A DNA stretch of 64,000 bases from an uncultured Prevotella sp. (GCA_900316015.1 ONBG01000007.1:24522-88521); one strand, 5' to 3'. Positions 34,186-44,219 are shown, counted from the first letter of the stretch. Notes: a model not told the origin generated them from the sequence alone. A program made the numbers and translations.

Positions 34186-35583
34186 ATGGAAATATTTTTG
34201 ATCAGATTGCTGCAGTTCATTCTTGCAATCTCTTTAATAGTGCTCCTGCATGAAGGAGGACACATGTTCTTCTCCAAGCTCTTTGGCGTGAGGGTGGAGA
34301 AGTTCTTTATTTTCTTTGATGTAGGCATCGGCAAGTGGAACGGCAGCCTGTTCCATTTCAAGCCCAAGAATAGTGATACGGAATATGGCATGGGATGGCT
34401 GCCGCTTGGTGGCTATTGTAAGATATCAGGCATGATCGACGAGAGCTTCGACACCGAGCAGATGAAACGTCCTGCCCAGCCTTGGGAGTTCCGTTCCAAA
34501 CCAGCATGGCAACGCTTGCTGATTATGGTGGGAGGCGTCCTTGTCAACTTCCTGCTGGCACTCTTTATCTATTCCATGGTAATGTTCTATTGGGGAGAAA
34601 CTTATATCCAACCCAAGGCGATGTCACTGGGCATGAAGTTTAACCAAGAAGCCAAGAGCTATGGGTTCCAGGACAGAGATATCCTCGTCGGGACGGATTT
34701 GGGAGAGTTCAAGGAGTATAATGCTGATTTCTTCAGGGATCTCTCCAAGGCGCGGCGTTGCGATGTCATCCGGAATGGGAAGAAAGTGAGCATTCCCCTC
34801 CCTGGCGACATTAACCTGTTAGGCATGCTGAAGGCATCCCCAGTCTTTGCCCGTCCCTTTATTCCGGCTGAGGTAGACAGCGTTGTCGCTGGTACGGCTG
34901 CTGCAAAGGTTGGCTTACGGAAAGGGGATAAGATCCTTGCTATCAATGGAAAGAATGTCGATTCCTATAATGAGTTCTCGAATGAGATCGGTCGCTTGCA
35001 TGATGTGTTGAGCAGTGTCCCCAAGACTCATCGTGATAGCATGCGCGTCCGCACCATTCGCTTGGTCTTCTCCCACCAAGGGGTAAACGATACTTGCCAG
35101 ACTGTCCTCTCTCCCGACCTGATGTTAGGCATCAGCACGAAGACTGTTGCAGCTCTCTATCAAGGTAAGGAGACGCATGTCAGCTACCACTTCTTCCAGA
35201 GCTTCCCTGCCGGTGTCAAATACGGATGGGATGTGCTGAAGGGATATGTGGGTGACATGAAATACGTCTTCTCTTCAGAGGGAGCCAAGAGCTTAGGTGG
35301 CTTCGGCGCGATCGGCAGCCTCTTCCCACCTTATTGGGACTGGCACATGTTCTGGATGATGACAGCTTTCCTGAGCATCATCCTTGCCTTCATGAATATC
35401 CTGCCTATCCCGGCTCTTGATGGCGGTCATGTACTTTTCTTGCTCTATGAGATGGTAACCCGTCGCAAGCCCAGTGAGAAGTTTATGATATGGGCAGAAT
35501 ATGTAGGCATCACCATTTTGCTCCTGTTGATGATCGTCGCCAATATGAATGATATCCTCAGGTGGTTAGGGTATCTGCATTGA
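34186..35583 (+). CDS. rseP: Site-2 intramembrane protease RseP
   Basis: Inner-membrane zinc metalloprotease that cleaves membrane proteins such as anti-sigma factors. It has 465 aa. HEGGHMFF near residue 22 is the HEXXH active site in the first span, and ALDGGHVLF (about 409) is the third zinc ligand motif in a C-terminal span. The middle contains a PDZ-like region (VVAGTAAAKVGLRKGDKILA). Last gene of the tsaB operon, followed by a short hairpin (GCACG/CGTGC at 35596-35612). Confidence 0.94.
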   Translation: MEIFLIRLLQFILAISLIVLLHEGGHMFFSKLFGVRVEKFFIFFDVGIGKWNGSLFHFKPKNSDTEYGMGWLPLGGYCKISGMIDESFDTEQMKRPAQPWEFRSKPAWQRLLIMVGGVLVNFLLALFIYSMVMFYWGETYIQPKAMSLGMKFNQEAKSYGFQDRDILVGTDLGEFKEYNADFFRDLSKARRCDVIRNGKKVSIPLPGDINLLGMLKASPVFARPFIPAEVDSVVAGTAAAKVGLRKGDKILAINGKNVDSYNEFSNEIGRLHDVLSSVPKTHRDSMRVRTIRLVFSHQGVNDTCQTVLSPDLMLGISTKTVAALYQGKETHVSYHFFQSFPAGVKYGWDVLKGYVGDMKYVFSSEGAKSLGGFGAIGSLFPPYWDWHMFWMMTAFLSIILAFMNILPIPALDGGHVLFLLYEMVTRRKPSEKFMIWAEYVGITILLLLMIVANMNDILRWLGYLH

Positions 35584-35857
35584 TTCGGGATCCCTGCACG
35601 CACATTCCGTGCTTGTTGAAATCAGTTGAAATATAATTTTTAGCAAGAAATTCGGTTGAAATAACAGGTTGAAAGTAAAATCATACAATTTGCTTTCAAT
35701 CTGTTATTATTTTGCTTTGAATATTGATATATTGTTAATTCGACTATCTCTAATATAATATTCTGTACTTAAATCTGACGATTTATTTATCAAAATGAAA
35801 GTAAATTTGTAACTTTGCATTCAATTTGGTAGGTAAATAACGGATTTTTTAGAATAT
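35584..35857 (+). promoter_or_regulatory. gltB control region
   Basis: This 274-nt AT-rich region separates rseP from gltB. It contains a -7 box TAACTTTG at 35810-35817. It also contains TATCAAAATGA at 35788-35798 (overlapping the -33 position and extended to a TGAAA half-site), and TTTCA-N3-TG at 35694-35703 within TTTGCTTTCAA. The same elements occur upstream of the PII gene. A normal -33 element is missing, which fits activation or repression at this site. Confidence 0.5.
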
Positions 35858-38800
35858 ATGCAAACAAAAATGAGAACCAATGAAAGCTGTTCTCATCAAG
35901 AGACAGCAAATGGATTGTACAATGCTGACTATGAACATGACGCGTGTGGTGTCGGAATGGTAGTCAACATTCATGGTAACAAAAGCCACGAACTGGTTGA
36001 TAATGCACTCAAAGTGTTGGAGAACATGCGGCATCGTGGTGCTGAAGGTGCGGATAACAAAACTGGTGATGGTGCAGGCATCCTCCTGCAGATTCCTCAT
36101 GAGTTTATTCTTTTGCAGGGTATTCCGGTGCCAGAAAAAGGAAAGTACGGCACGGGTCTGGTGTTCCTTCCTAAGGATGAGAAACGCCAGCAGGCTATCC
36201 TGAGCATTATGATCGAAGAGATCGAACGCGAGGGACTTTCCTTGATGCATTTGAGAAATGTGCCTACCAATCCTGACTGTCTTGGTGAAGCTGCCCTTGA
36301 GACGGAGCCTGCCATCAAACAGGTCTTTATCACGGGCGTGACGGATGACCATGTCTCTACTTTCGAACGTACCTTATATATAATAAGGAAGAAAATCGAG
36401 AAGCGGGTGGATGACAAGGACTTTTACATTTGTTCCCTTTCCAGTAAGAATATCGTTTATAAGGGAATGCTCTCCAGTCTCCAACTTCGCCAGTATTTCC
36501 CAGATTTGACCAATAATTATTTTACGAGTGGGCTGGCTCTCGTCCACAGTCGTTTCTCTACGAATACATTCCCGACGTGGAGCTTGGCACAGCCGTTCCG
36601 CCTTCTCTGCCATAACGGAGAGATCAATACCATTCGTGGGAACCGCGGCTGGATGAAGGCACGTGAGAGCGTCCTCTCTTCGGAGGCGTTAGGCGACATC
36701 CGGAAAATCTCCCCGATCGTCCAACCGGGTATGTCAGATTCTGCCAGTTTGGACAATGTGTTTGAGTTCTTTGTCATGAGCGGTCTTTCCTTGCCCCATG
36801 CCATGGCAGTCATGATCCCGGAGAGCTTTAACGACAAGAACCCGATCTCCGAAGACCTGAAGGCTTTCTATGAGTATCATTCTATCCTGATGGAACCGTG
36901 GGACGGACCTGCTGCGTTGCTCTTCAGTGATGGGCGTTATGCGGGTGGAATGCTCGACAGGAACGGTCTCCGCCCTGCCCGTTACACAATTACCAAGAAT
37001 GACACGATGGTTGTCGCCTCAGAAGTGGGAGTCATGGACTTTGACCCAACGGAGATCGCAGAAAAAGGACGCCTCCAACCCGGTAAGATTCTCTTGATTG
37101 ATACGCAGGAGGGCAAGATCTATTATGATGGGGAGATCAAGGAGCGGTTAGCAACAGCACATCCTTATCGCCAGTGGTTGAATACCAATCGCATTCAGTT
37201 GGAGAAGCTCCATAGTGGCAGGAAGGTAGAGAACGGGATGGATAACCTTGTCCGCCATGAGATCATGTTCGGGTATGGTGAGGAAGATGTCGATAACACC
37301 ATCGTCCCCATGTCTACCAAAGGGCAGGAGCCTACCGCCTCGATGGGAAATGACACTCCCTTGTCGGTGCTGAGCAGTAAGCCCCAGATCTTCTTCAACT
37401 ATTTCCGCCAGCAGTTTGCGCAGGTTACCAACCCTGCCATAGACTCTATCCGAGAGTCCTTGGTGATGTCCCTCTCCGAGTATATTGGACGTGTAGGCAG
37501 TGGGATCCTGAACCCCGATGAGACCAATTGCAAGATGGTTCGCCTGCCGCATCCTATCCTGACGAATACCCAGCTTGATATCCTTTGTAATATCAGGTAC
37601 AAAGGCTTTAATACGGTGAAATTGCCTATTGTCTTTGAGCCCACGAAAGAGGCTTCGGAGAATGGGGAACGTCTGCGTGCGGCTATCGATGACCTTTGCC
37701 GTCAGGCAGAGAAGAGCGTGGATGACGGTTATAACTATATCATCCTCTCCGACCGTTTCGTCGATGAGACACATGTTGCCATTCCGTCTTTGTTGGCAGT
37801 CAGTGCCGTCCATCATTACCTGATCAGTGTGGGGAAACGCGTGCAGACTGCGCTGATCGTCGAAAGCGGTGAGATCCGCGAGGTGATGCACGCAGCCTTG
37901 TTGCTGGGCTATGGCGCTTCGGCTTTGTGCCCTTATATGACGTATGCGATTCTCGACGACCTCGTCAAGCGGCATAAGATCCAGGAGGACTATGCAACGG
38001 CTGAGGCAAACTATATCAAGGCAGTCAAGAAAGGATTGCTGAAGATCATGGCTAAGATGGGCATCTCTACCATACGCTCCTATCGTGGAGCCAAGATCTT
38101 TGAGAGCATCGGACTCTCGGAGAGTTTGTTGAAAACCTATTTCGGCACGAACGTCAGTACCATTGGCGGCATTGGGCTCGACCAGATCGCGAAAGATGCC
38201 ATCATCTTCCACCATCTCGCCTATGGCAAGCATACCCAGACGGATTTCCTGCCGAACTTGGGACAGTTCCATTATCGTAGGGACGGAATCAAGCATGCCT
38301 GGAATCCGGAGACGATTGCTACCTTGCAGTTGGCAACCCGCACGGGCAATTATGAACTTTTCAAGAAATTCTCGGATATTGTTGACAAGAAGGAAGAACC
38401 CATCTTTATTCGTGACTTCCTCGATTTCAAGAGAAATCCGATTGATATCAAGAAGGTGGAGCCTGTTGAGTCGATCGTGAAGCATTTCGTGACGGGTGCG
38501 ATGAGCTTTGGCGCGCTTTCAAAGGAGGCTCATGAGGCCATAGCCTTGGCCATGAATAAATTAGGTGCCCGCTCCAATACGGGAGAAGGTGGTGAGGATA
38601 ATGCCCGCTTCCATGAGACAGTGGATGGCGTCAGCCTCTCCAGCAAAACCAAACAGGTGGCTTCCGGTCGTTTCGGCGTTACCACGGAATATCTGGTCAA
38701 CGCAGAGGAAATCCAGATCAAGGTTGCCCAGGGTGCAAAGCCAGGTGAAGGTGGACAGCTGCCTGGGTTCAAGGTGAACGAGATCATTGCCAAGACTCGG

Positions 38801-40402
38801 CATTCTATCCCAGGCATCAGCCTGATCTCTCCTCCTCCTCATCATGATATCTATTCTATCGAGGACCTTGCGCAGCTCATCTTCGACTTGAAGAATGTGA
38901 ACCCGAAGGCAGCCATCAGCGTGAAGTTAGTGGCTGAGAGTGGTGTGGGAACGATCGCAGCAGGCGTTGCCAAGGCAAAAGCCGACCTGATTGTCATCTC
39001 CGGGGCTGAAGGCGGGACAGGTGCGTCTCCCGCCTCCTCTATGCGCTTCGCAGGCATCTCGCCAGAGATCGGCATTGCTGAGACACAGCAGACGTTGGTC
39101 AAGAATGGGCTCAGAGGGAAAGTCCGCTTGCAGGTTGACGGGCAGTTGAAGACCGGTCGTGACATTATCCTCATGGCTTTGTTGGGCGCAGAGGAATTTG
39201 GCTTCGGTACTGCAGCACTGATCGTCCTCGGTTGCGTGATGATGCGGAAATGTAATCTGAATACTTGTCCTATGGGTGTCGCTACCCAGGATCCACGGCT
39301 GCGCGCCCATTTCCGCGGTCGTTCGGAATATCTGGTCAACTATTTCACCTTCCTCGCACAGGAAGTTCGGGAATATTTGGCAGAGATGGGCTTTACCAGC
39401 CTGAATGAGATCGTCGGGCATACGGAACTGCTCATCAAGCGGAACCCGGAAAATGAGGATAAGGAATTGGTGGAAAAGACGGATACGCTCGATTTCAGTC
39501 GACTTCTCCACAAGGAAGAAGGCAACTGTAGCTTGTACCATACCACCCAGCAGTCGCATGATTTAGCAGACGTACTCGACCAGCAGTTGATTCGTGGCGC
39601 GCAGAATGCTATTGAGAGGAAAGAAGAGGTCAACCTCGACTTTGCCATCAGGAATACCGACCGTGCCGTTGGTGCCATGCTCAGTGGCGTTATCGCCTCT
39701 AAATATGGTGAGGAAGGTCTGCCGGAAGACACGATCAACGTGAAGTTCAAGGGATCTGCAGGCCAGAGCTTCGGGGCCTTCTTAGTCAAGGGCGTTGACT
39801 TTAAGCTCGAAGGTGAGACCAATGACTATTTTGCAAAGGGACTCAGTGGCGGGCGAATCTCCATCCTTCCTCCGATCCGTTCGAATTTCTCTGCCGAAGA
39901 TAATATTATTGCAGGCAATACCGGTCTTTATGGGGCCACGAGCGGAGAGCTCTACATCAATGGTAAGGTAGGTGAGCGGTTCGGTGTCCGTAATTCCGGA
40001 GCCATTGCCGTGATCGAAGGCGCAGGCGACCATTGCTGCGAGTATATGACAGGCGGTCGTGTTGTCGTGTTAGGAGAAACCGGGCGCAACTTTGCCGCTG
40101 GTATGAGCGGTGGCGTTGCTTATGTCTGGGACAAGAACCATAATTTTGATTACTTCTGTAATATGGATATGGTAGAGATCAATCTCGTGGATGACAGCAA
40201 CTACCGGAAAGAACTGCATGAACTGATCCGTCAGCATTATCTCTATACGGGCTCAAAGTTGGCACGTACGATGCTGGATGACTGGAACCATTATGTGGAA
40301 GACTTCATCCAAGTGGTGCCCATCGAGTACAAGAGAGTCCTGCAGGAAGAGCAGGTCAGGAAATTACAGCAGAAGATTGCGGATATGCAGCGTGACTATT
40401 AA
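35858..40402 (+). CDS. gltB: Glutamate synthase large subunit (GltB)
   Basis: Makes two glutamates from glutamine and 2-oxoglutarate (GOGAT), the partner of glnN in nitrogen assimilation. It has 1514 aa. A propeptide of 29 residues precedes Cys30 in YEHDACGVGMV, the Ntn nucleophile of the glutaminase domain. LVHSRFSTNTFPTW and NGEINTIRGN follow. The FMN-binding synthase domain has GAMSFGALSKEAH and VISGAEGGTGASP, the iron-sulfur cysteines are in CVMMRKCNLNTCPMG, and the C-terminal GXGXG domain has GLSGGRISI and GGVAYVWD. gltD follows after 21 nt. The electron donor cannot be told from sequence alone. Confidence 0.97.
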   Translation: MQTKMRTNESCSHQETANGLYNADYEHDACGVGMVVNIHGNKSHELVDNALKVLENMRHRGAEGADNKTGDGAGILLQIPHEFILLQGIPVPEKGKYGTGLVFLPKDEKRQQAILSIMIEEIEREGLSLMHLRNVPTNPDCLGEAALETEPAIKQVFITGVTDDHVSTFERTLYIIRKKIEKRVDDKDFYICSLSSKNIVYKGMLSSLQLRQYFPDLTNNYFTSGLALVHSRFSTNTFPTWSLAQPFRLLCHNGEINTIRGNRGWMKARESVLSSEALGDIRKISPIVQPGMSDSASLDNVFEFFVMSGLSLPHAMAVMIPESFNDKNPISEDLKAFYEYHSILMEPWDGPAALLFSDGRYAGGMLDRNGLRPARYTITKNDTMVVASEVGVMDFDPTEIAEKGRLQPGKILLIDTQEGKIYYDGEIKERLATAHPYRQWLNTNRIQLEKLHSGRKVENGMDNLVRHEIMFGYGEEDVDNTIVPMSTKGQEPTASMGNDTPLSVLSSKPQIFFNYFRQQFAQVTNPAIDSIRESLVMSLSEYIGRVGSGILNPDETNCKMVRLPHPILTNTQLDILCNIRYKGFNTVKLPIVFEPTKEASENGERLRAAIDDLCRQAEKSVDDGYNYIILSDRFVDETHVAIPSLLAVSAVHHYLISVGKRVQTALIVESGEIREVMHAALLLGYGASALCPYMTYAILDDLVKRHKIQEDYATAEANYIKAVKKGLLKIMAKMGISTIRSYRGAKIFESIGLSESLLKTYFGTNVSTIGGIGLDQIAKDAIIFHHLAYGKHTQTDFLPNLGQFHYRRDGIKHAWNPETIATLQLATRTGNYELFKKFSDIVDKKEEPIFIRDFLDFKRNPIDIKKVEPVESIVKHFVTGAMSFGALSKEAHEAIALAMNKLGARSNTGEGGEDNARFHETVDGVSLSSKTKQVASGRFGVTTEYLVNAEEIQIKVAQGAKPGEGGQLPGFKVNEIIAKTRHSIPGISLISPPPHHDIYSIEDLAQLIFDLKNVNPKAAISVKLVAESGVGTIAAGVAKAKADLIVISGAEGGTGASPASSMRFAGISPEIGIAETQQTLVKNGLRGKVRLQVDGQLKTGRDIILMALLGAEEFGFGTAALIVLGCVMMRKCNLNTCPMGVATQDPRLRAHFRGRSEYLVNYFTFLAQEVREYLAEMGFTSLNEIVGHTELLIKRNPENEDKELVEKTDTLDFSRLLHKEEGNCSLYHTTQQSHDLADVLDQQLIRGAQNAIERKEEVNLDFAIRNTDRAVGAMLSGVIASKYGEEGLPEDTINVKFKGSAGQSFGAFLVKGVDFKLEGETNDYFAKGLSGGRISILPPIRSNFSAEDNIIAGNTGLYGATSGELYINGKVGERFGVRNSGAIAVIEGAGDHCCEYMTGGRVVVLGETGRNFAAGMSGGVAYVWDKNHNFDYFCNMDMVEINLVDDSNYRKELHELIRQHYLYTGSKLARTMLDDWNHYVEDFIQVVPIEYKRVLQEEQVRKLQQKIADMQRDY

Positions 40403-40423
40403 TCGGAAGGAGGAAACAGAATT

Positions 40424-41809
40424 ATGGGAAATCCAAAAGCATTTTTGACAATAGACCGCAAGGAAGCGGGTTACCGACCCATCAACGACCGTATTCACGA
40501 CTTTGGTGAGGTGGAACAAACATTAAATAGTAATGATCGTCGCCTTCAGGCTTCACGTTGCATGGACTGCGGGGTTCCGTTCTGCCATTGGGCATGTCCG
40601 TTGGGCAACAAGCCGCCAGAGTGGAATGATGCCCTGTATAAGGGGGATTGGGAGCTGGCTTATCGCTTGCTCAATTCTACCAACGACTTCCCTGAGTTCA
40701 CGGGACGTATCTGCCCGGCTCTTTGCGAGAAGGCGTGCGTGCTGAACTTAATGGACCATCAGCCGACAACCAACCGTGAGGACGAGGCTGCTATCACGGA
40801 GCATGCCTTTGAGGAGAATTTCGTCCGGATCGAACATCCGGAACGGAATGGCAAGAAAGTGGCAGTCATTGGCGCGGGTCCAGCCGGACTTACCACTGCC
40901 AACCAGTTGAACCTCAAGGGATATGAGGTGACTGTCTTCGAGGCAAGGGAAAACAATGGAGGACTGCTCCGTTTCGGTATTCCTAACTTTAAGTTGAACA
41001 AGTCGATCATCGACAGGCGAATCCATGTCCTGGAGCAAGAAGGCATCCATTTCGTATACAATGCTCCTATTGACGTGGAGCATATAGAAGATTCCACTGC
41101 AGAAAGTGCGAAGAAGGCGGGTAGCAGCGAAACGAAATTTGACGCTTATGTTGTCTGCACCGGAACGCCGACGGCACGTGACCTGAAGATACCCGGACGT
41201 GAGTTGAAGGGCGTCTACTTTGCCCTTGACCTGCTCTCGCAGCAGAACAGGATCCTTGCAGGACAGGAATTTAAGAAAGAAGAACTGGTATCTGCCAAAG
41301 GAAAGGATGTCCTTGTCATCGGTGGAGGTGACACGGGTTCCGACTGTATTGGCACCGCCCATCGGCAAGGTTGCAAGAGCGTTACCCAGATCGAGATCAT
41401 GCCGAAGCCCCCTGTAGGGCCAGATGATCCTCAGAACCCATGGCCCAACTGGCCACGCACGTTGAAAACGACGTCTTCCCATGAAGAAGGATGTACCCGT
41501 CGTTGGAACATTAACTCCTTGGAATTCCTGGGAAAAGACGGGAAACTGACAGGTGTGAAAGTGCAGGAGATTGCCTGGGAACCTAATCCGCAAGGTGGTC
41601 GCCCGATCATGAAACCTGCAGGGAAACCGGAAGTAATCAAATGCGAGATGGTACTCCTGGCTATGGGATTCCTACGTCCGCAGCAACCCTCTTTCCCCGA
41701 AAACGTCTTCGTGGCAGGCGATGCCGCCAATGGTGCCTCCTTAGTGGTAAGGGCGATGGCAAGTGGTCATCAGATTGCCCGGGCAGTACATGCTTATCTG
41801 AGTAAGTAA
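40424..41809 (+). CDS. gltD: Glutamate synthase small subunit (GltD)
   Basis: FAD/NAD(P)H flavoprotein that passes electrons to GltB. It has 461 aa. The N-terminal iron-sulfur cysteines are in CMDCGVPFCHWACPLGN and CPALCEKACVL. The FAD motif is VIGAGPAGLTTANQL (about 143) and the NADPH motif is VIGGGDTGSDCIG (about 302). The C-terminal FAD segment is NVFVAGDAANGASLVV. It ends at a strong terminator (41817-41845). Confidence 0.96.
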   Translation: MGNPKAFLTIDRKEAGYRPINDRIHDFGEVEQTLNSNDRRLQASRCMDCGVPFCHWACPLGNKPPEWNDALYKGDWELAYRLLNSTNDFPEFTGRICPALCEKACVLNLMDHQPTTNREDEAAITEHAFEENFVRIEHPERNGKKVAVIGAGPAGLTTANQLNLKGYEVTVFEARENNGGLLRFGIPNFKLNKSIIDRRIHVLEQEGIHFVYNAPIDVEHIEDSTAESAKKAGSSETKFDAYVVCTGTPTARDLKIPGRELKGVYFALDLLSQQNRILAGQEFKKEELVSAKGKDVLVIGGGDTGSDCIGTAHRQGCKSVTQIEIMPKPPVGPDDPQNPWPNWPRTLKTTSSHEEGCTRRWNINSLEFLGKDGKLTGVKVQEIAWEPNPQGGRPIMKPAGKPEVIKCEMVLLAMGFLRPQQPSFPENVFVAGDAANGASLVVRAMASGHQIARAVHAYLSK

Positions 41810-41816
41810 TCTCTTC

Positions 41817-41845
41817 TTGAGGGTCGGCTTCGGGTCGGCCCTCAA
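41817..41845 (+). terminator. gltBD terminator
   Basis: TTGAGGGTCGGC pairs with the following GTCGGCCCTCAA over 12 positions (two G-T pairs) around a TTCGG loop. It starts 8 nt after the gltD stop. Only a short AT stretch follows. A tandem 11-bp repeat AGATCCGTTCG lies downstream at 41898-41919. Confidence 0.7.
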
Positions 41846-42018
41846 ATATTTCATAGGATTCGGTTTTTCAGTACACCCCATCGTTGGTCCCCATTCAAGA
41901 TCCGTTCGAGATCCGTTCGAGGCGCAATTCCCTCTTACTTTTATGTTAAAAACAACTAATAAGGTTAATTAAGAATAATTAGGCAAGTTGTCACCCTTCG
42001 GAATTCAATATAAATATG

Positions 42019-42026
42019 TACCTTTG
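42019..42026 (+). promoter_or_regulatory. rplM-rpsI -7 box
   Basis: TACCTTTG matches the consensus; TTCG at 41997-42000 may be a weak -33 element at 18 nt. The leader to rplM would be about 150 nt and includes a short hairpin, TCCC-tacgtat-GGGA near 42058-42072, which could serve r-protein autoregulation. Confidence 0.4.
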
Positions 42027-42180
42027 CAATCCGATTATTTCGGGGATGAACTTAGGATCCCTACGTATGGGAGTGTTAATAGCTGTGCTTTTGGCCGAGT
42101 GCAGTGGTTAGTGAATCGCCTGTACAAAGAGTGATTGAAAAGAAAAAATTGTTTTTTAGTAGTAAATTTAAAAAATTAAA

Positions 42181-42642
42181 ATGGACACTTTAAGTTACAA
42201 GACTATTTCCGTTAACAAGGAAACAGCGAAGAAAGAGTGGGTAGTAGTTGATGCTACCGACCAGATTTGCGGTCGTCTCTGTTCAAAAGTTGCTAAATTG
42301 TTGCGTGGAAAGTACAAGCCATCGTTTACACCTCATGTAGATTGTGGCGACAATGTAATTATTATTAACGCCTCCAAGGTCGTTTTCTCTGGTAAGAAGG
42401 AGACCGATAAGGTTTACACCCGTTACACGGGCTATCCTGGTGGTCAGCGTTTCACGACGCCGGCTCAGTTGCGTAAGCGTAACCAAGGTATCGATCACAT
42501 GATCCGTCATGCTGTGAAGGGCATGCTTCCTAAGGGTCCTTTAGGTCGCAAGCTCATGGATAATCTTTTCGTTTTCGAAGGCACGGAGCACAATATGGCT
42601 GCTCAGAAGCCAAAGGCAATTGATATTAACCAGTATAAATAA
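42181..42642 (+). CDS. rplM: 50S ribosomal protein L13
   Basis: Large-subunit protein, 153 aa. It contains WVVVDATDQICGRLCSKVAKLLRGK near the start, GDNVIIINA, and HMIRHAVKGMLPKGPLGRKL, all typical of L13. rpsI follows after 12 nt, the universal rplM-rpsI pair. Confidence 0.97.
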   Translation: MDTLSYKTISVNKETAKKEWVVVDATDQICGRLCSKVAKLLRGKYKPSFTPHVDCGDNVIIINASKVVFSGKKETDKVYTRYTGYPGGQRFTTPAQLRKRNQGIDHMIRHAVKGMLPKGPLGRKLMDNLFVFEGTEHNMAAQKPKAIDINQYK

Positions 42643-42654
42643 TAATTATCAAAG

Positions 42655-43041
42655 ATGGAAGTAATTAATGCAATTGGTCGCCGTAAGAGCGCTGTCGCTC
42701 GTGTTTACCTGACAGAGGGTACCGGTAAGATCACAATTAATAAAAAAGATATCGAAACTTATTTCCCATCAGCCATTCTTCGCTATGTCGTGAAACAGCC
42801 GTTAGAGCTGCTTGAGGCTGCTGAGAAATATGATATTAAGGCTAATCTTGATGGCGGCGGCTTCACAGGCCAGAGCCAGGCACTGCGCCTTGCCATTGCC
42901 CGCGCGCTCGTGAAGATCAATGCTGAGGATAAGAAGAGCTTGAAGGACCATGGTTTCCTGACACGCGACAGCCGTGCTGTTGAGCGTAAGAAACCAGGAC
43001 AGCCGAAGGCTCGCCGTCGCTTCCAGTTCAGTAAGCGTTAA
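42655..43041 (+). CDS. rpsI: 30S ribosomal protein S9
   Basis: Small-subunit protein, 128 aa. It shows AIGRRKSAVARVYL, GGGFTGQSQALRLAIARAL and the conserved C-terminal PGQPKARRRFQFSKR, whose last basic residues reach the P-site tRNA. Second gene of the rplM-rpsI pair. Confidence 0.97.
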   Translation: MEVINAIGRRKSAVARVYLTEGTGKITINKKDIETYFPSAILRYVVKQPLELLEAAEKYDIKANLDGGGFTGQSQALRLAIARALVKINAEDKKSLKDHGFLTRDSRAVERKKPGQPKARRRFQFSKR

Positions 43042-43260
43042 TCTTTTGGACGACATCTGTGGGATGGGACGGGCTTCTTGCCAAATCCTGTTCCTTGTCG
43101 GACAAAGGAAACTGACCGTCGTTTAGTATCTAAATCCTTGCGACTCATCATCGGGATGATTACCCAAGGGTTGGTTCTGAATGAAAAAGGGTCGGGGAGG
43201 GAATCCTCCGCCGGTCGTTAGAATTAAAAGGAAAGTAAACAATTAAAAGAATCGAAAGAA
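43042..43260 (+). other. Structured leader upstream of rpsB
   Basis: This 219-nt gap contains three simple hairpins: TTCCTT/AAGGAA at 43091-43110, ATCAT-CGGG-ATGAT at 43147-43160, and CGG-GGAGG-gaat-CCTCC-G-CCG at 43193-43213. It may be the 5' UTR of the rpsB-tsf mRNA, where S2 could act as repressor as known in other bacteria. No consensus promoter box was identified within it, so rpsB may also be read from rplM. Confidence 0.35.
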
Positions 43261-44103
43261 ATGTCAAGAACAAATTTTGACCAGTTATTGCAGGCAGGCT
43301 GTCATTTCGGGCACCTCCGTCGCAAGTGGAATCCCGCCATGGCTCCTTATATCTTCATGGAGCGCAATGGTATTCATATTATCGATCTGCACAAGACCGT
43401 AGCTAAGATTGATGAGGCTGCAGAGGCTTTGAAGCAGATCGCCAAGTCAGGAAAGAAGATCCTGTTCGTCGCTACTAAAAAACAAGCTAAGGACATCGTT
43501 GCCGAGAAGGCTGCAAGTGTCAACATGCCGTACGTGATCGAGCGTTGGCCAGGTGGTATGCTCACCAACTTCCCAACCATCCGGAAGGCCGTAAAGAAAA
43601 TGGCGAACATTGACAAACTGATGAACGACGGTACTTTCTCTAATCTGTCAAAGCGTGAGCTGTTGCAGATTACGCGCCAGCGTGCTAAATTGGAGAAGAA
43701 CCTCGGTTCTATCGCCGACCTGACTCGCCTGCCGAGTGCACTCTTCGTGGTAGATGTCATGAAGGAGCACATCGCAGTGAAAGAGGCTAACCGCTTGGGC
43801 ATTCCTGTCTTCGCAATCGTTGATACCAACTCTGACCCACGCGACATCGATTTCGTGATCCCAGCTAACGATGACGCAAAGGATAGCGTAGACGTGATCC
43901 TGTCTGCTTGCTGCGGTGCAATCGCAGAAGGACTGGAAGAGCGTAAGGCAGAGAAGGCTGACGAGAAGGCTGCTGCTGAGCAGGCAGAAGAAGCTCCTGA
44001 GAACAAGAAGCGTTCTCCTCGCAAGGCTCGCAAAGAGGCTGAGGAAGCTGCCCCTGCAACAGAGGCTGCTCCTGCTGAGGAAACAGCACCTGCTGCTGAG
44101 TAA
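43261..44103 (+). CDS. rpsB: 30S ribosomal protein S2
   Basis: Small-subunit protein. The first 225 residues are standard S2 (CHFGHLRRKWNPAMAPYIF, ERWPGGMLTNFPTIRKAV, LPSALFVVDVMKEHIAVKEA, VDTNSDPRDIDFVIPANDDA). The total of 280 aa is long for the family because of an Ala/Glu/Lys-rich tail (about 228-280) of low complexity, including NKKRSPRKARKEAEE. Such tails are common in Bacteroidetes S2. Confidence 0.96.
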   Translation: MSRTNFDQLLQAGCHFGHLRRKWNPAMAPYIFMERNGIHIIDLHKTVAKIDEAAEALKQIAKSGKKILFVATKKQAKDIVAEKAASVNMPYVIERWPGGMLTNFPTIRKAVKKMANIDKLMNDGTFSNLSKRELLQITRQRAKLEKNLGSIADLTRLPSALFVVDVMKEHIAVKEANRLGIPVFAIVDTNSDPRDIDFVIPANDDAKDSVDVILSACCGAIAEGLEERKAEKADEKAAAEQAEEAPENKKRSPRKARKEAEEAAPATEAAPAEETAPAAE

Positions 44104-44182
44104 GCGTCGGTGAATACTCTTGGATGACAAGGGTGGATCTTTGACAACAAGAACGAGAATAACCGGGTAAGCCCCTTGCATG

Positions 44183-44219
44183 CTCTCTCCCAAGAGAATA
44201 TGGAGAGGCTTTCCCTATT
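44183..44219 (+). promoter_or_regulatory. Hairpin between rpsB and tsf
   Basis: GC-T-CTCTCC pairs with GGAGAG-GC around a 21-nt loop in the 177-nt gap between the two genes. It may tune the expression of tsf relative to rpsB. Nothing else was recognised in this gap. Confidence 0.3.

Noticed and set aside
37148-38485. A 445-codon open frame on the minus strand opposite gltB
   Set aside because: It lies wholly inside the well-conserved gltB gene, has no recognisable domain, and its composition is what the reverse complement of a coding sequence gives.
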